Of a DNA stretch of 64,000 nucleotides, positions 1 through 8,167 are shown in pieces. Where the stretch lies: assembly GCF_001661965.1 (NCBI RefSeq), contig NZ_LYWZ01000028.1, forward strand, positions 186,001 through 250,000. The letters run 5' to 3'. The position numbers and the translations under genes are program-made. Below the pieces are notes generated by a model that saw only the letters and a list, made by a program, of their open reading frames with translations, had not been told where the DNA came from and ran no database searches. Source of the stretch: Croceicoccus mobilis (lineage in GTDB: Bacteria; Pseudomonadota; Alphaproteobacteria; Sphingomonadales; Sphingomonadaceae). How positions within the stretch are numbered: position 1 is the stretch's first letter; each line of letters starts with the position of its first letter.

Positions 1-209
1 TGCTCGATTTCGTGCCCGCAGAGGCGAAGAAGCCCGACCCGCTGATGGGCTGGGCCGGTTCGGGCGATACGCAGCAGCAGGTGCAGCTGAGCTTCCCCGA
101 CAAGGACGCTGCCGTCGCCTATGCCGCGAAATACGGGATCGAGGCGCATGTCGTGCCGACCCCGCCCAAGCGGCTGAAGATCCAAGCCTACGCCGACAAC
201 TTCCGCTGA
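1..209 (+). CDS. NDUFS4-like complex I accessory subunit, 3' part
   Basis: C-terminal part of a small protein whose 5' end lies before the window; the reading frame is open to base 3. The visible residues include DPLMGWAGSGD, an AVAYAAKYG helix and an ending YADNFR. These match the ETC complex I subunit family (mitochondrial NDUFS4/AQDQ), in which NPLMGW, a helix ending in EKNG and YGxNF are conserved. In alphaproteobacteria this is a supernumerary subunit of NADH:ubiquinone oxidoreductase, usually encoded away from the nuo operon, as seems the case here. The stop is TGA at 207-209. The family call is firm; the N-terminus cannot be judged. Confidence 0.85.
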   Translation, partial: LDFVPAEAKKPDPLMGWAGSGDTQQQVQLSFPDKDAAVAYAAKYGIEAHVVPTPPKRLKIQAYADNFR

Positions 210-282
210 TCGCCCTGTTGCGCGGGTGATGTAAGGCCCGCCGATCACAGGACTTGCCAAGCGGATCATCCGTCGCCATATG

Positions 283-378
283 GGCGCCGGGAGTCGGGCG
301 GACGTTCGCGTTCGCCAACCTGGTCAGGTCCGGAAGGAAGCAGCCACAACGGATTGCTGCGGGTCGCTCGGCTCCTTT
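283..378 (+). ncRNA. ffs: Signal recognition particle RNA, small bacterial (4.5S) type
   Basis: Bases 321-344 carry the universally conserved SRP domain IV core (GGTCAGGTCCGGAAGGAAGC followed by AGCC), the binding site for Ffh and the apical tetraloop. The flanks (GGAGTCGGGCGG at 290-301 and GGGTCGCTCGGCTCC at 361-375) pair to close one long hairpin. A T5 run at 376-380 is consistent with Rho-independent ending. The RNA acts with Ffh (54.1 kb here) and FtsY (49 kb) in co-translational membrane targeting. The ends are estimated from pairing. Confidence 0.93.
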
Positions 379-416
379 TTACCCCTCCATTTCAGCAGCG
401 CTAGCGGGGCATGCAC

Positions 417-1595
417 ATGGTCAGCCCCGATTACGACGCGATCATTCTGGGCGCAGGCGCGGCCGGCATGATGTGCGCTATGCGCGCCGCCCAGCGTGGC
501 CGCCGCGTGCTGGTGGTCGAACGCAATGACGCGCCGGGTCGCAAGATCCTAATTTCGGGCGGGGGGCGGTGCAATTTTACCAATATCCATACCGCGCCCG
601 ATCGCTTCCTCTCTTCCAATCCGCATTTCGTGAAATCGGCCTTGAGCCGCTACACACCGCGCGATTTCCTTGCGCTGGTGGAAGCACATGGCATCGCATG
701 GCACGAAAAGACATTGGGCCAGCTATTCTGCGACGGCTCCGCGCGGCAGATCGTCGACATGCTGGTCGAGGAAGTGACCAGGGCGGGCGGCGAATTCGCG
801 TTTGGGCAAGAGGTGGAGGCCGTCACTCATGACGGCGAAGCGTTCACCGTCCGCACGCAAGCGGGTGAGGTCAGCGCCCCTGCGCTGGTGATCGCCACGG
901 GCGGCCCCTCGATCCCCAAATTGGGTGCGAGCGGCTTCGCCTATGACCTCGCGCGTCAGTTCGGGCTGAAAGTGGTGGAGCCGCGCCCGGCGCTGGTGCC
1001 GCTGACGCTGGCGGGTGATGACCTGCTTTTCCGCGAATTATCCGGCGTATCGAGCGAGGTCGTGGCCAGTGCGAAAAAAGCGAAATTTCGCGAGGCCGCG
1101 CTGTTTACCCATCGCGGGCTTTCGGGCCCTGCTATCCTGCAGATTTCCAGCCATTGGTATCCCGGCGAAAGCATCGCCATCGACTTCTTCCCCGATCTTC
1201 CGGCCGACTGGCTGATCGCGGCAAAGCGTGAACAGCCGCGCCGCCGGTTCGACGATCTGCTGGGCGAAATGCTCCCGGCGCGACTGGCGGGCGTGCTGGC
1301 GGAGAAGCTGGAGCTGGACGGCCCGCTTCAGGAACTGGCCGACAAGAAACTGCGCGCGGCGCAAGAGCGGCTTAAACGCTGGCCGTTCACGCCCAATGGC
1401 AGCGAGGGTTTCGCCAAGGCCGAAGTGACGGTGGGGGGCATCGCCACCGCCGAACTATCGTCGCAGACGATGGAGGCGAAAAAGCGCCCCGGCCTTTACG
1501 CCATTGGCGAGGCGGTGGACGTGACCGGCTGGCTGGGCGGGTATAATTTCCAATGGGCATGGGCATCGGGCCATGCCTGCGGCGAAGCGCTTTAG
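417..1595 (+). CDS. BaiN/HI0933-family FAD-dependent oxidoreductase
   Basis: Flavoprotein of about 392 aa in the HI0933/BaiN/TIGR00275 family. The N-terminal dinucleotide-binding loop is GAGAAG, followed by ERNDAPGRKILISGGGRCNF, whose GGGRCNFTN signature defines the family. The C-terminus has the FAD-contacting AIGEAVDVTGWLGGYNFQWA. Length is typical. BaiN acts in bile-acid 7-dehydroxylation in clostridia, but for most proteobacterial members the substrate is unknown, so no specific reaction is claimed. Two in-frame ATGs exist (411 and 417). The second is preferred because GGGG at 406-409 is then at Shine-Dalgarno distance. It follows the SRP RNA directly and converges with the next gene, overlapping it by 4 bp. 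Confidence 0.85.
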   Translation: MVSPDYDAIILGAGAAGMMCAMRAAQRGRRVLVVERNDAPGRKILISGGGRCNFTNIHTAPDRFLSSNPHFVKSALSRYTPRDFLALVEAHGIAWHEKTLGQLFCDGSARQIVDMLVEEVTRAGGEFAFGQEVEAVTHDGEAFTVRTQAGEVSAPALVIATGGPSIPKLGASGFAYDLARQFGLKVVEPRPALVPLTLAGDDLLFRELSGVSSEVVASAKKAKFREAALFTHRGLSGPAILQISSHWYPGESIAIDFFPDLPADWLIAAKREQPRRRFDDLLGEMLPARLAGVLAEKLELDGPLQELADKKLRAAQERLKRWPFTPNGSEGFAKAEVTVGGIATAELSSQTMEAKKRPGLYAIGEAVDVTGWLGGYNFQWAWASGHACGEAL

Positions 1596-3178
1596 TCCGC
1601 ACTCTGGCCTGAAGGCAGGCCCAGTCGCGCAAAATCGCTGCACATGCGCTGCCGCATCGCCGCCGGATAGGCGAGCGCGTTTTCAAGGCTGGCGACCGTC
1701 AGATCCGGATAGTGACGCCGCACTTCGTTCAGCGCCGCGCGGGCGGCGCGGTCCTGCCCCATGGCGGCATGGGCGGAGGCGAGATGGCGATAGATCCAGG
1801 TCGCGCTCGGCCTTTCGCGCAGGGCGCGGTGATAATGGGCGATGGCGGCTTCGTGATCGTCCGAAAGCTCGCAAGCAGATCCCAGCCCTGCATGGACGTT
1901 GAAGTTCATCGGGTCGAAAGGGCTGAGACGCAGGGCCCGCTGCAGCGCCTTGCGCGCCTTGGCCGGGCGACCGCAATAGACTTCCAGCCAGCCGAGGCGT
2001 TGAAAGCCGATCGCGCTATTGGGATCGATGGCAAGCGCCCGTTCGATCAGCAACCGCGCCTTTTCCGTGTCGCGGGCGATCGAATGGATCGCGCCCATGA
2101 TTGTCAGCACCAGCGGATCGTCGCTGGCCTGCGCCGCGCGTTCGGCATGGCTGCGGGCGCTGGCCCATGCTGCCTCGACATCGAAGCTCCAGTTATAGAC
2201 CGAGCGCTGGGCATGGCACCAACCCGCCAGCGCCAATGCCAGCGGGTAATCGGGATCGGCGACAAGCGCACGTTCCAGCAGGGTCAGCGCCTGTGCGCAG
2301 GCATCGCGGTCTAGCTGCCAGACATGCGCCATCGCCTGCATCGTGCAGTCATAGCTGTTGAGATCGCCCGGGCTCTTGCGCAGTGCCTGCGCGATCTCGG
2401 CCCGCTGGATCGAGGGCTGGACCTGCCCGACCAATGTTTCGACCACGGCGTCCTGCAGGGCGAAGAAATCGCCGATCGTGCCGGATAGGCTGTCGGACCA
2501 GATGACATTGCCGTAGCGGGTCTCGACCAGTTCCACCTGCACGCGCAGATTGGGGCCGATGCGCTGGACGCTGCCCTCGATCAGGAATGAGACGCCAAAG
2601 CTGCGCCCTGTCGCCACCGGATCGGGCGTGGCCGCGCCGAAATGCATCCGGTCGCTCGACCCGCGAGAGATGACGAAGCACGATCCCAGCCGGGACAATG
2701 CCGCGATCAGGGTTTCCTGCATGCCGTCGGCAAGGAAATCGCTGCCTTCCTCCATCGCGATCACGCGAAACGGCAGCACGGCAAGCGAAGGGCGATCGAC
2801 CACCGGGCGCGGCAGCGTGGCCGGCGTGGTCACGTGGGCTGCGGCGGGGTTGATCGGGCGCAGGCGATAGCCGGTCTTGGTGATCGACTGGACGGTAAAG
2901 GCGCCGTGCCCCTTGCCCAGTTTCCTTAGCCGGACGATGCAGCGATGCACCGCGCTTTCGCCGACGATCCGCCCCGCCCAGCAGCTGGCGATCAGCTCTT
3001 CGCGCGACACCACCTCTCCACCTGCCCGGGCAAGCGCGACGAGCACCTGCATGACGCGCGGTTCCAGCCTGTCGCGTCCGTTAACGGACCACACCTCGTG
3101 GCTGCGCGGCCTTACCTGCAGATCCGCCAGGGCAAAATCGCCCTCTTCGGCAAGCGAGATGGGTTTGTCTTTCGACAC
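1592..3178 (-). CDS. Winged-helix (OmpR-type) / TPR transcriptional regulator
   Basis: Protein of 528 aa starting at GTG. Residues about 15-105 form an OmpR/PhoB-type winged helix (LEPRVMQVLVALARAGGEVV, then a recognition region with VHRCIVRLRKLG). A middle segment beginning SLAVLPFRVI and containing LADGMQETLI is the domain found in CadC/HilA-like and adenylate-cyclase-like TPR proteins. The C-terminal half is a run of TPR helices (for example LVADPDYPLALALAGWCHAQ). There is no receiver domain and no transmembrane segment, so the signal is probably sensed through the TPR part or a partner. It is divergent from the PD40 gene, with an AAATGATCAT repeat cluster between them that could be its operator. 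Confidence 0.82.
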   Translation of the reverse strand: MSKDKPISLAEEGDFALADLQVRPRSHEVWSVNGRDRLEPRVMQVLVALARAGGEVVSREELIASCWAGRIVGESAVHRCIVRLRKLGKGHGAFTVQSITKTGYRLRPINPAAAHVTTPATLPRPVVDRPSLAVLPFRVIAMEEGSDFLADGMQETLIAALSRLGSCFVISRGSSDRMHFGAATPDPVATGRSFGVSFLIEGSVQRIGPNLRVQVELVETRYGNVIWSDSLSGTIGDFFALQDAVVETLVGQVQPSIQRAEIAQALRKSPGDLNSYDCTMQAMAHVWQLDRDACAQALTLLERALVADPDYPLALALAGWCHAQRSVYNWSFDVEAAWASARSHAERAAQASDDPLVLTIMGAIHSIARDTEKARLLIERALAIDPNSAIGFQRLGWLEVYCGRPAKARKALQRALRLSPFDPMNFNVHAGLGSACELSDDHEAAIAHYHRALRERPSATWIYRHLASAHAAMGQDRAARAALNEVRRHYPDLTVASLENALAYPAAMRQRMCSDFARLGLPSGQSAD

Positions 3179-3192
3179 CGGATTGCCCCGTT

Positions 3193-3227
3193 AAATGATC
3201 ATCATGAAATGATCATGAAATCATCAG
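3193..3227. promoter_or_regulatory. Triple AAATGATCAT-type direct repeat, possible operator
   Basis: AAATGATCAT occurs at 3193-3202 and again at 3207-3216, with a related AAATCATCAG at 3218-3227. Spacing of 14 and 11 bp is close to one helical turn. OmpR-type winged helices usually bind tandem direct repeats on one face of DNA, and the gene starting 14 bp away encodes such a protein, so autoregulation is a reasonable inference. No experimental motif is known to me for this regulator. Confidence 0.4.
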
Positions 3228-3318
3228 CAACGATCTGTCTTAGCTTCCCTTATAGTCGGATCATCAATGGCGGGCCGAAAATTCAGTCGCAGCTGTATAC
3301 GCCAAGGGGGAAAGTATC

Positions 3319-4221
3319 ATGCAACGGATTAACAGACAATTTGCCGCAGGATTGGCAGGGATTGCAGCGCTTTGCGCCGCGCCTTCGCTGGCGCAGCAGT
3401 TTGGGCCGTGGCAGCCGCCGGTTTCGGCCGAAAGCCTGACCGGCTCGTCGCCCCAGCTCAATACTCCGGCAACAGAAGGGTGCCCGATCCTCGATCCCTA
3501 TACCAATGACCTGCTTTTTGCCTCTAACCGCGATGGCGGAGCCGGGGGGCTCGACATCTGGCGGGCGCCATGGCTGGGCGATGGCTGGGGGGAGCCGGTC
3601 AATGCAGGGGCGCCGGTGGTGAGCAGCGAAAACGATTACTGCCCGACGCCGGTGCGCGGTCGCACGCTATTTTTCGTCAGCCGGCGCGATGAACCCAATG
3701 GCGATATCTATGTCGTGAAAATGCGGCCCAATGGCTATGGCGCGCCCGAACGCCTGCCCGAACCGATCAACAGTCCGGCACAGGAATGGAGTCCGTCCTT
3801 CTTCATCGCCGAAGATGGCAGCAGGGTGCTGTATTTTTCCAGCACGCGCGATGGCGGGCAGGATATCTTCGCCTCGGTCGACGGGGCGGCCCCGGTCAAG
3901 ATCGCCGCACTCAACACCGCCGCCGACGATGCGCGCCCGAATGTCAGCCATGACGGACTTGAGATCGTGTTCGATTCCAATCGCGGCGGCGGCGCGCCCG
4001 ATATCTGGACATCGAGCCGCAGTTCGACATCCGTGCCTTGGTCGACCCCGCAGCCGGTTGCCGCGGTCAATAGCCCGGCCGGGGAAAGCCGCGCTTCGCT
4101 AAGCTGGGACGGCACGGCCATGGTCTTCGGCTCCACCCGCGAAGGCGGCGATGGCGGGGCCGACATCTATGTTTCCACGCGTGAGAAGATCACCGGGCCA
4201 AAGATCGTCAGACCGAAATAA
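3319..4221 (+). CDS. Exported PD40 (TolB-like) beta-propeller protein
   Basis: Protein of 300 aa with an N-terminal signal peptide (charged MQRINRQ, hydrophobic stretch, then PSLAQQ), so the rest is periplasmic or secreted. The mature part contains repeated WD40-like PD40 blades, such as [51 protein letters not shown] and [18 protein letters not shown]. These resemble the TolB propeller and PD40 modules of OmpA-linked proteins. Start ATG 3319 has a good Shine-Dalgarno (AAGGGGG). The ligand is unknown. It is transcribed away from the winged-helix/TPR regulator and may be its target. Confidence 0.82.
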   Translation: MQRINRQFAAGLAGIAALCAAPSLAQQFGPWQPPVSAESLTGSSPQLNTPATEGCPILDPYTNDLLFASNRDGGAGGLDIWRAPWLGDGWGEPVNAGAPVVSSENDYCPTPVRGRTLFFVSRRDEPNGDIYVVKMRPNGYGAPERLPEPINSPAQEWSPSFFIAEDGSRVLYFSSTRDGGQDIFASVDGAAPVKIAALNTAADDARPNVSHDGLEIVFDSNRGGGAPDIWTSSRSSTSVPWSTPQPVAAVNSPAGESRASLSWDGTAMVFGSTREGGDGGADIYVSTREKITGPKIVRPK

Positions 4222-4224
4222 GGA

Positions 4225-4246
4225 GGACCGCCTGCCCAGGCGGTCC
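4225..4246. repeat. Perfect 10-bp inverted repeat downstream of the PD40 gene
   Basis: GGACCGCCTG, a two-base centre, then CAGGCGGTCC, directly after the stop codon at 4221. It is GC-rich and palindromic but has no T run, so it is not a canonical intrinsic terminator. It may act as an mRNA 3'-end stabiliser or weak terminator. Confidence 0.5.
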
Positions 4247-4408
4247 AGTCCCCCGCCTGCCGGGCGTTTCAACCGTCCTGGCCCGCCAGCCCTAGTCCAG
4301 CCGGCGGGCCGGGATTGTTTGTGGGCGCTCTGGCAAAGGGCTTGTGATTTGAGCCGGATTGTCCGATCTCCGCGCCCGATCACAGGGCGACAATACGGGA
4401 CAGGAAAC

Positions 4409-4864
4409 ATGGCAGGCGTCTGGTTCGACGAGATGGAAGTGGGGCAGGTTTTCGACCACCCGATCAGGCGCACGGTGACCGAAACCGACAATGTGCTGTT
4501 CACAACGATGACCCATAACCCGGCGCGCCTCCACCTCGACGAGGAATATATGAAGGGCACCGAATATGGGCAGCGGCTGGTCAACAGCTGCCTGACCCTG
4601 TCGCTGATGGTCGGCATTTCCGTGAACGAGACGACTTTGGGCACGGGCGTCGCCAATCTCGGCTGGGACGAGGTGCGCTTCCCCAAACCCGTCTTTCATG
4701 GCGACACGCTCAGGATCGAGACGGAGGTCGTCGCGCTGCGAGAATCGAAGTCACGACCGGGGCAGGGTATCGTGACGTTCGAACATCGCGCCTATAACCA
4801 GCATGACGAACTGGTCGGCAGTTGCAAGCGCAGCGGCCTGCAATTGAAGAAGCCGAAGGACTAG
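4409..4864 (+). CDS. MaoC-like hotdog-fold dehydratase
   Basis: Protein of 151 aa from ATG 4409, with CAGGAAAC just upstream. The hotdog helix region reads [17 protein letters not shown], followed by [16 protein letters not shown] and the strand [20 protein letters not shown]. These are typical of MaoC/R-specific enoyl-CoA hydratases. In the catalytic D-x-N-P-x-x-H pattern, the Asp position is His here (HNPARLH), while the distal His is kept, so substrate and activity are uncertain. Related proteins act on branched or C4-C5 acyl-CoA esters. It converges on sdaA with a 4-bp gap. The longer open frame upstream lacks family similarity and was not used. Confidence 0.82.
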   Translation: MAGVWFDEMEVGQVFDHPIRRTVTETDNVLFTTMTHNPARLHLDEEYMKGTEYGQRLVNSCLTLSLMVGISVNETTLGTGVANLGWDEVRFPKPVFHGDTLRIETEVVALRESKSRPGQGIVTFEHRAYNQHDELVGSCKRSGLQLKKPKD

Positions 4865-4868
4865 CGGA

Positions 4869-6227
4869 TCAGCATTCGGGGAAGCTGACGGCAAGGCCGC
4901 CGCGCGATGTTTCCTTGTACTTGTCATGCATGTCGCAGCCGGTGCGCATCATCGTTTCGATAACCTGATCGAGCGATACGATATGCTGGCCACTGCCACG
5001 CAGCGACAGGCTGGCGGCGTTGATCGCTTTGATCGCGCCAAAGGCATTGCGCTCGATACAGGGGATCTGGACAAGACCCGCCACCGGGTCGCACGTCATG
5101 CCCAGGTGGTGCTCCATTGCGATCTCGGCCGCATTCTCGACCTGCAGGTTCGTTGCGCCCATCGCGGCCGCCAGCCCCGCTGCGGCCATGGCGCTCGCTG
5201 TGCCAACCTCCCCCTGACAGCCGACTTCCGCGCCGGAGATGGAGGCGTTTAGTTTCGTTAGCGTACCGATGGCGCTGGCGGTCAGCAAAAACTCGTAACA
5301 GCCCGCCCGGTCCGCGCCGGGCCAGAAATCGCGGTAATAGCGCAGCACCGCCGGCACCACGCCCGCTGCGCCATTGGTAGGGGCGGTGACGACCTTGCCG
5401 CCTGCGGCGTTCTCTTCGTTCACGGCGATGGCGAACAGGCTGATATGATCCATGATCGCATGCGGCGCCTGCCGATTGCGATAGCGGTCGGCATCGAGCT
5501 TTTGCTTGATCCCGCGCGCGCGGCGCTTGACGTTCAGCCTTCCAGGCAGAACCCCCTCGGCCCGCGTGCCATGTTCGATACAGTCCATCATAACGGCAAT
5601 GATGCGGTCGAGATAATCGTATAGCTCGGCCTCCGACGTGCGGGCGCGTTCGTTGGCGCACACGATCTCGGCGATGGAGAGGCCATTATCCTCGCACAGG
5701 GCAAGCAGGCCGCTGGCGGTGGTGAAGGGGAAGGGGACCTCTTCCTCCTCTTCCAGCACCGGGTCGCCGACCATGCCCTCCTGCGCGATGAACCCGCCCC
5801 CGATCGAACACCAGCGCTGGGCCAGCACTTCGCCGCCATCGGCGTCCATGGCGACCAGCCGCATGGTGTTGGGGTGGACCGGCGTTTCGCTTTCGCGGTC
5901 GAAGGCGATGTCGGTGTCAGGATCGAAAGCGATGTCGCGGTGCGCGATGCGCAGGCGCTTCGTATCGTGCACCTGCGCGATGATGGTGTCGATTTCTTCC
6001 GGCTCGATCCCGTCAGGGCGAAAACCGGCAAGGCCAAGGATGACCGCCCGGTCGGTCGCATGACCGCTGCCCGTCCAGGCCAGCGATCCCATCAGGTCGC
6101 AGCGCACGGCGGCGAATTTGCGGCCCTCCAACTCCTGCGCAAAGGCATGGGCGGCCTTCATCGGCCCCACGGTGTGAGATGAGGACGGGCCGATCCCGAT
6201 ACGGAAAAGATCGCGAACGCCAATCAT
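4869..6227 (-). CDS. sdaA: L-serine ammonia-lyase (serine deaminase), single-chain type
   Basis: Converts L-serine to pyruvate and ammonia using a [4Fe-4S] cluster. From ATG 6227 it is 452 aa, the usual length of the single-chain enzyme. The beta domain opens with [20 protein letters not shown]. The alpha domain has [17 protein letters not shown] and the cysteine-containing motifs [13 protein letters not shown] and [19 protein letters not shown], whose Cys residues hold the cluster. An upstream ATG at 6290 would add 21 residues without family similarity. Next to ald, it suggests an amino-acid-to-pyruvate catabolic neighbourhood, although the two are separate transcription units divided by a terminator. 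Confidence 0.93.
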   Translation of the reverse strand: MIGVRDLFRIGIGPSSSHTVGPMKAAHAFAQELEGRKFAAVRCDLMGSLAWTGSGHATDRAVILGLAGFRPDGIEPEEIDTIIAQVHDTKRLRIAHRDIAFDPDTDIAFDRESETPVHPNTMRLVAMDADGGEVLAQRWCSIGGGFIAQEGMVGDPVLEEEEEVPFPFTTASGLLALCEDNGLSIAEIVCANERARTSEAELYDYLDRIIAVMMDCIEHGTRAEGVLPGRLNVKRRARGIKQKLDADRYRNRQAPHAIMDHISLFAIAVNEENAAGGKVVTAPTNGAAGVVPAVLRYYRDFWPGADRAGCYEFLLTASAIGTLTKLNASISGAEVGCQGEVGTASAMAAAGLAAAMGATNLQVENAAEIAMEHHLGMTCDPVAGLVQIPCIERNAFGAIKAINAASLSLRGSGQHIVSLDQVIETMMRTGCDMHDKYKETSRGGLAVSFPEC

Positions 6228-6366
6228 GATTGCAAAGCCCGCGTCCCTTCCCATGCGCAAATGGCGATCAGAAAGTGCAGGGTTTAGCACGGATTATTCG
6301 CGCAAGGGACCGCCTTGATCAGGAATTTTAGGCGGAATCTTATTGGATCACGCCGGATTGCATCAC

Positions 6367-6408
6367 AAAAAAGGCCCGCCGCGCAGGATTGCGCGACGGG
6401 CCTTTTTG
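6367..6408 (-). terminator. Bidirectional intrinsic terminator of ald
   Basis: Hairpin with GGCCCG (6373-6378) pairing CGGGCC (6397-6402), extended by CGCGCA (6380-6385) with TGCGCG (6390-6395) around a GGAT loop. It is flanked by A6 on the left and T5 on the right. Read on the minus strand it ends the ald transcript with a U run. Confidence 0.85.
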
Positions 6409-6422
6409 CAAGGCTTGTCCGA

Positions 6423-7535
6423 TCAGGCGGCGATGACTTCCGCCGGGGTCGAGCAGGCGAGGCCAAGCGCTTCGGCAACCGGTGCGCTGGTCAGCTTGCC
6501 GCGGTGGGTCGACAGACCCGCGCGCAGACCTGCGTTCTCCATGATCGCGGACAGGCCGCCATCGGCGAGCGCCAGCCCATAGGGCAGGGTGGCGTTGTTG
6601 AGAGCATGGCTCGACGTGGTGGGGACGCAGCCGGGCATGTTGGCAACGCAATAGTGGATCACGCCATCGACCTCATAAGTGGGGTCTTCGTGGGTGGTGG
6701 CGTGGCTGGTCTCGAAACAGCCGCCCTGATCGATGGCGACATCGACCACGACCGAGCGCGGCTTCATCAGGCCGAGCATGTCCTTGGTGACCAGCTTCGG
6801 CGCGTTGGCGCCGGGGATCAGCACCGAACCGATGACGACATCGGCCTGCGCCAGCTCCATCTCAAGCGCTTCGCTGGTGGAGAACAGGTTGCGGGCGCGG
6901 CCGGTGAACAGTTCGTCCAGCTGACGCAGGCGGGGAAGCGAGCGGTCGAGGATGGTGACATCCGCGCCAAGGCCGACAGCCATGCGGGCCGCATGCGTGC
7001 CGACAACGCCGCCGCCCAGCACGAGGACGCGGGCCGGGGCAACGCCGGGTACGCCGCCCATGAGGAGGCCATTGCCGCCATTGAAGTTGCGGCTGGCAAG
7101 CGCAGCGGCTTCGATCGAAAGACGGCCTGCGACTTCGCTCATCGGGGCGAGAAGCGGGAGGCCGACGCCTTCGGTCACGGTTTCATAGGCGATCGAGGTG
7201 ACGCCGCTTTCAAGCAGGCCCTTGGTCTGCGCCGGATCGGGCGCGAGATGCAGATAGGTGAAGAGCAGCTGGCCTTCGCGAAGCTGGACCCACTCGCTGG
7301 GCTGGGGCTCCTTGACCTTGACGATCATCTCGGCCTTTTCGAAGACCTCGGCTGCGGTTGCGGCGATCTGGGCACCGGCAGTGATATAGGCTTCGTCATC
7401 GGCGCCGATGCCGATGCCGGCATTGGTTTCGACCAGCACGGAGTGGCCGCGTTCGACATATTCGCGCGCAGCTGCGGGGGTGAGACCGACGCGGGCCTCC
7501 TGCTTTTTGATTTCCTTGGGAACGCCGACCAGCAT
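6423..7535 (-). CDS. ald: Alanine dehydrogenase
   Basis: NAD-dependent oxidative deamination of L-alanine to pyruvate and ammonia, reversible. It is 370 aa, the standard length. The N-terminus [20 protein letters not shown] has the substrate Arg. [10 protein letters not shown] holds the catalytic Lys, [10 protein letters not shown] the catalytic His, and [17 protein letters not shown] the Rossmann loop. It is divergent from an Lrp-family gene, with 128 bp between the starts containing a TTACAA-N5-TTGTAA palindrome. This is the arrangement known for AldR-controlled ald genes, where alanine induces the dehydrogenase. A strong terminator follows the stop. Confidence 0.95.
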   Translation of the reverse strand: MLVGVPKEIKKQEARVGLTPAAAREYVERGHSVLVETNAGIGIGADDEAYITAGAQIAATAAEVFEKAEMIVKVKEPQPSEWVQLREGQLLFTYLHLAPDPAQTKGLLESGVTSIAYETVTEGVGLPLLAPMSEVAGRLSIEAAALASRNFNGGNGLLMGGVPGVAPARVLVLGGGVVGTHAARMAVGLGADVTILDRSLPRLRQLDELFTGRARNLFSTSEALEMELAQADVVIGSVLIPGANAPKLVTKDMLGLMKPRSVVVDVAIDQGGCFETSHATTHEDPTYEVDGVIHYCVANMPGCVPTTSSHALNNATLPYGLALADGGLSAIMENAGLRAGLSTHRGKLTSAPVAEALGLACSTPAEVIAA

Positions 7536-7621
7536 GATGAAAACTCCTCGTCAGTTGATGTTTTCAATATAGCGGCCATGCCATGCAAAGTCTGATCGCT
7601 TTGATGCCATGTCATGTGCTA

Positions 7622-7638
7622 TTACAAACATATTGTAA
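7622..7638. promoter_or_regulatory. Palindrome between ald and lrp-type gene, candidate Lrp/AldR operator
   Basis: TTACAA-ACATA-TTGTAA is a perfect 6-5-6 inverted repeat in the AT-rich ald/regulator intergenic region. Its size is close to the roughly 15-bp sites of Lrp/AsnC proteins. It ends 25 bp before the regulator ATG (7664), so binding there could repress the regulator and influence ald. Confidence 0.5.
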
Positions 7639-7663
7639 GCAAATTGACGATGGCGTGATCGAA

Positions 7664-8167
7664 ATGACGATAGACAGTTTTGACCGTGCGATTCTCGGTC
7701 ACCTGATGAATCATGGCAATGCCACCCATGCCGAACTGGGCGAAGCGGCCCATCTGTCCGGCCCGGCGGCAGGCCGCAGGCAGCGGTTGATGGAGGCGCA
7801 GGGCTATATCGCGGGCTATGCGCCAAGGCTGGATTTCGAGAAATTCGGGTTTGGCGCGCTGGTCATGGTGCTGATCCAGCTGGAAAAGCAGGCGACGGAC
7901 ACGCTGGAGGCTTTCGAGGCAGCGGTCTGCGCCAGCCCCTCGGTCCTGTCGTGCCACCTGCTTTCAGGTTCCGAGGATTACCTGCTTTCGCTGCGCGCGC
8001 GCGACCTTAACGATTTTGAACGCATCCACCGCGACGAATTGTCGAAGCTGCCGGGGGTGACGCGCATGCAGTCGCTGTTCTCTTTGCGCGAAGTGCTGGC
8101 GCGCACGGCATCGCCCGCCATGCTGGACGAGCCGGTGAAGAAACCCGCCGCTAGATCGCGGAGCTGA
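7664..8167 (+). CDS. Lrp/AsnC-family transcriptional regulator, probably controlling ald
   Basis: From ATG 7664 it encodes 167 aa. The start MTIDSFDRAILGHLMNHGNA is the classic Lrp opening helix. The helix-turn-helix follows (ATHAELGEAAHLSGPAAGRR), then the RAM/ligand domain with LDFEKFGFGALVMVLIQLEK and LSGSEDYLLSLRARDLNDFE. The DNA-recognition helix is somewhat unusual (HLSGPAAGRRQRL). Divergence from ald points to an AldR-type role: alanine-responsive control of alanine dehydrogenase. That role is inferred from position, not from specific residues. Its 3' end overlaps the convergent hemN by 17 bp. Confidence 0.87.
   Translation: MTIDSFDRAILGHLMNHGNATHAELGEAAHLSGPAAGRRQRLMEAQGYIAGYAPRLDFEKFGFGALVMVLIQLEKQATDTLEAFEAAVCASPSVLSCHLLSGSEDYLLSLRARDLNDFERIHRDELSKLPGVTRMQSLFSLREVLARTASPAMLDEPVKKPAARSRS

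Noticed and set aside
254-529. Open frames over the SRP RNA and the flavoprotein start
   Set aside because: They overlap a clear RNA gene and a conserved protein gene in another frame, and show no family similarity.
6315-7595. A 426-aa plus-strand open frame over ald
   Set aside because: Antisense to alanine dehydrogenase, which is unambiguous; it would also read through the ald terminator.
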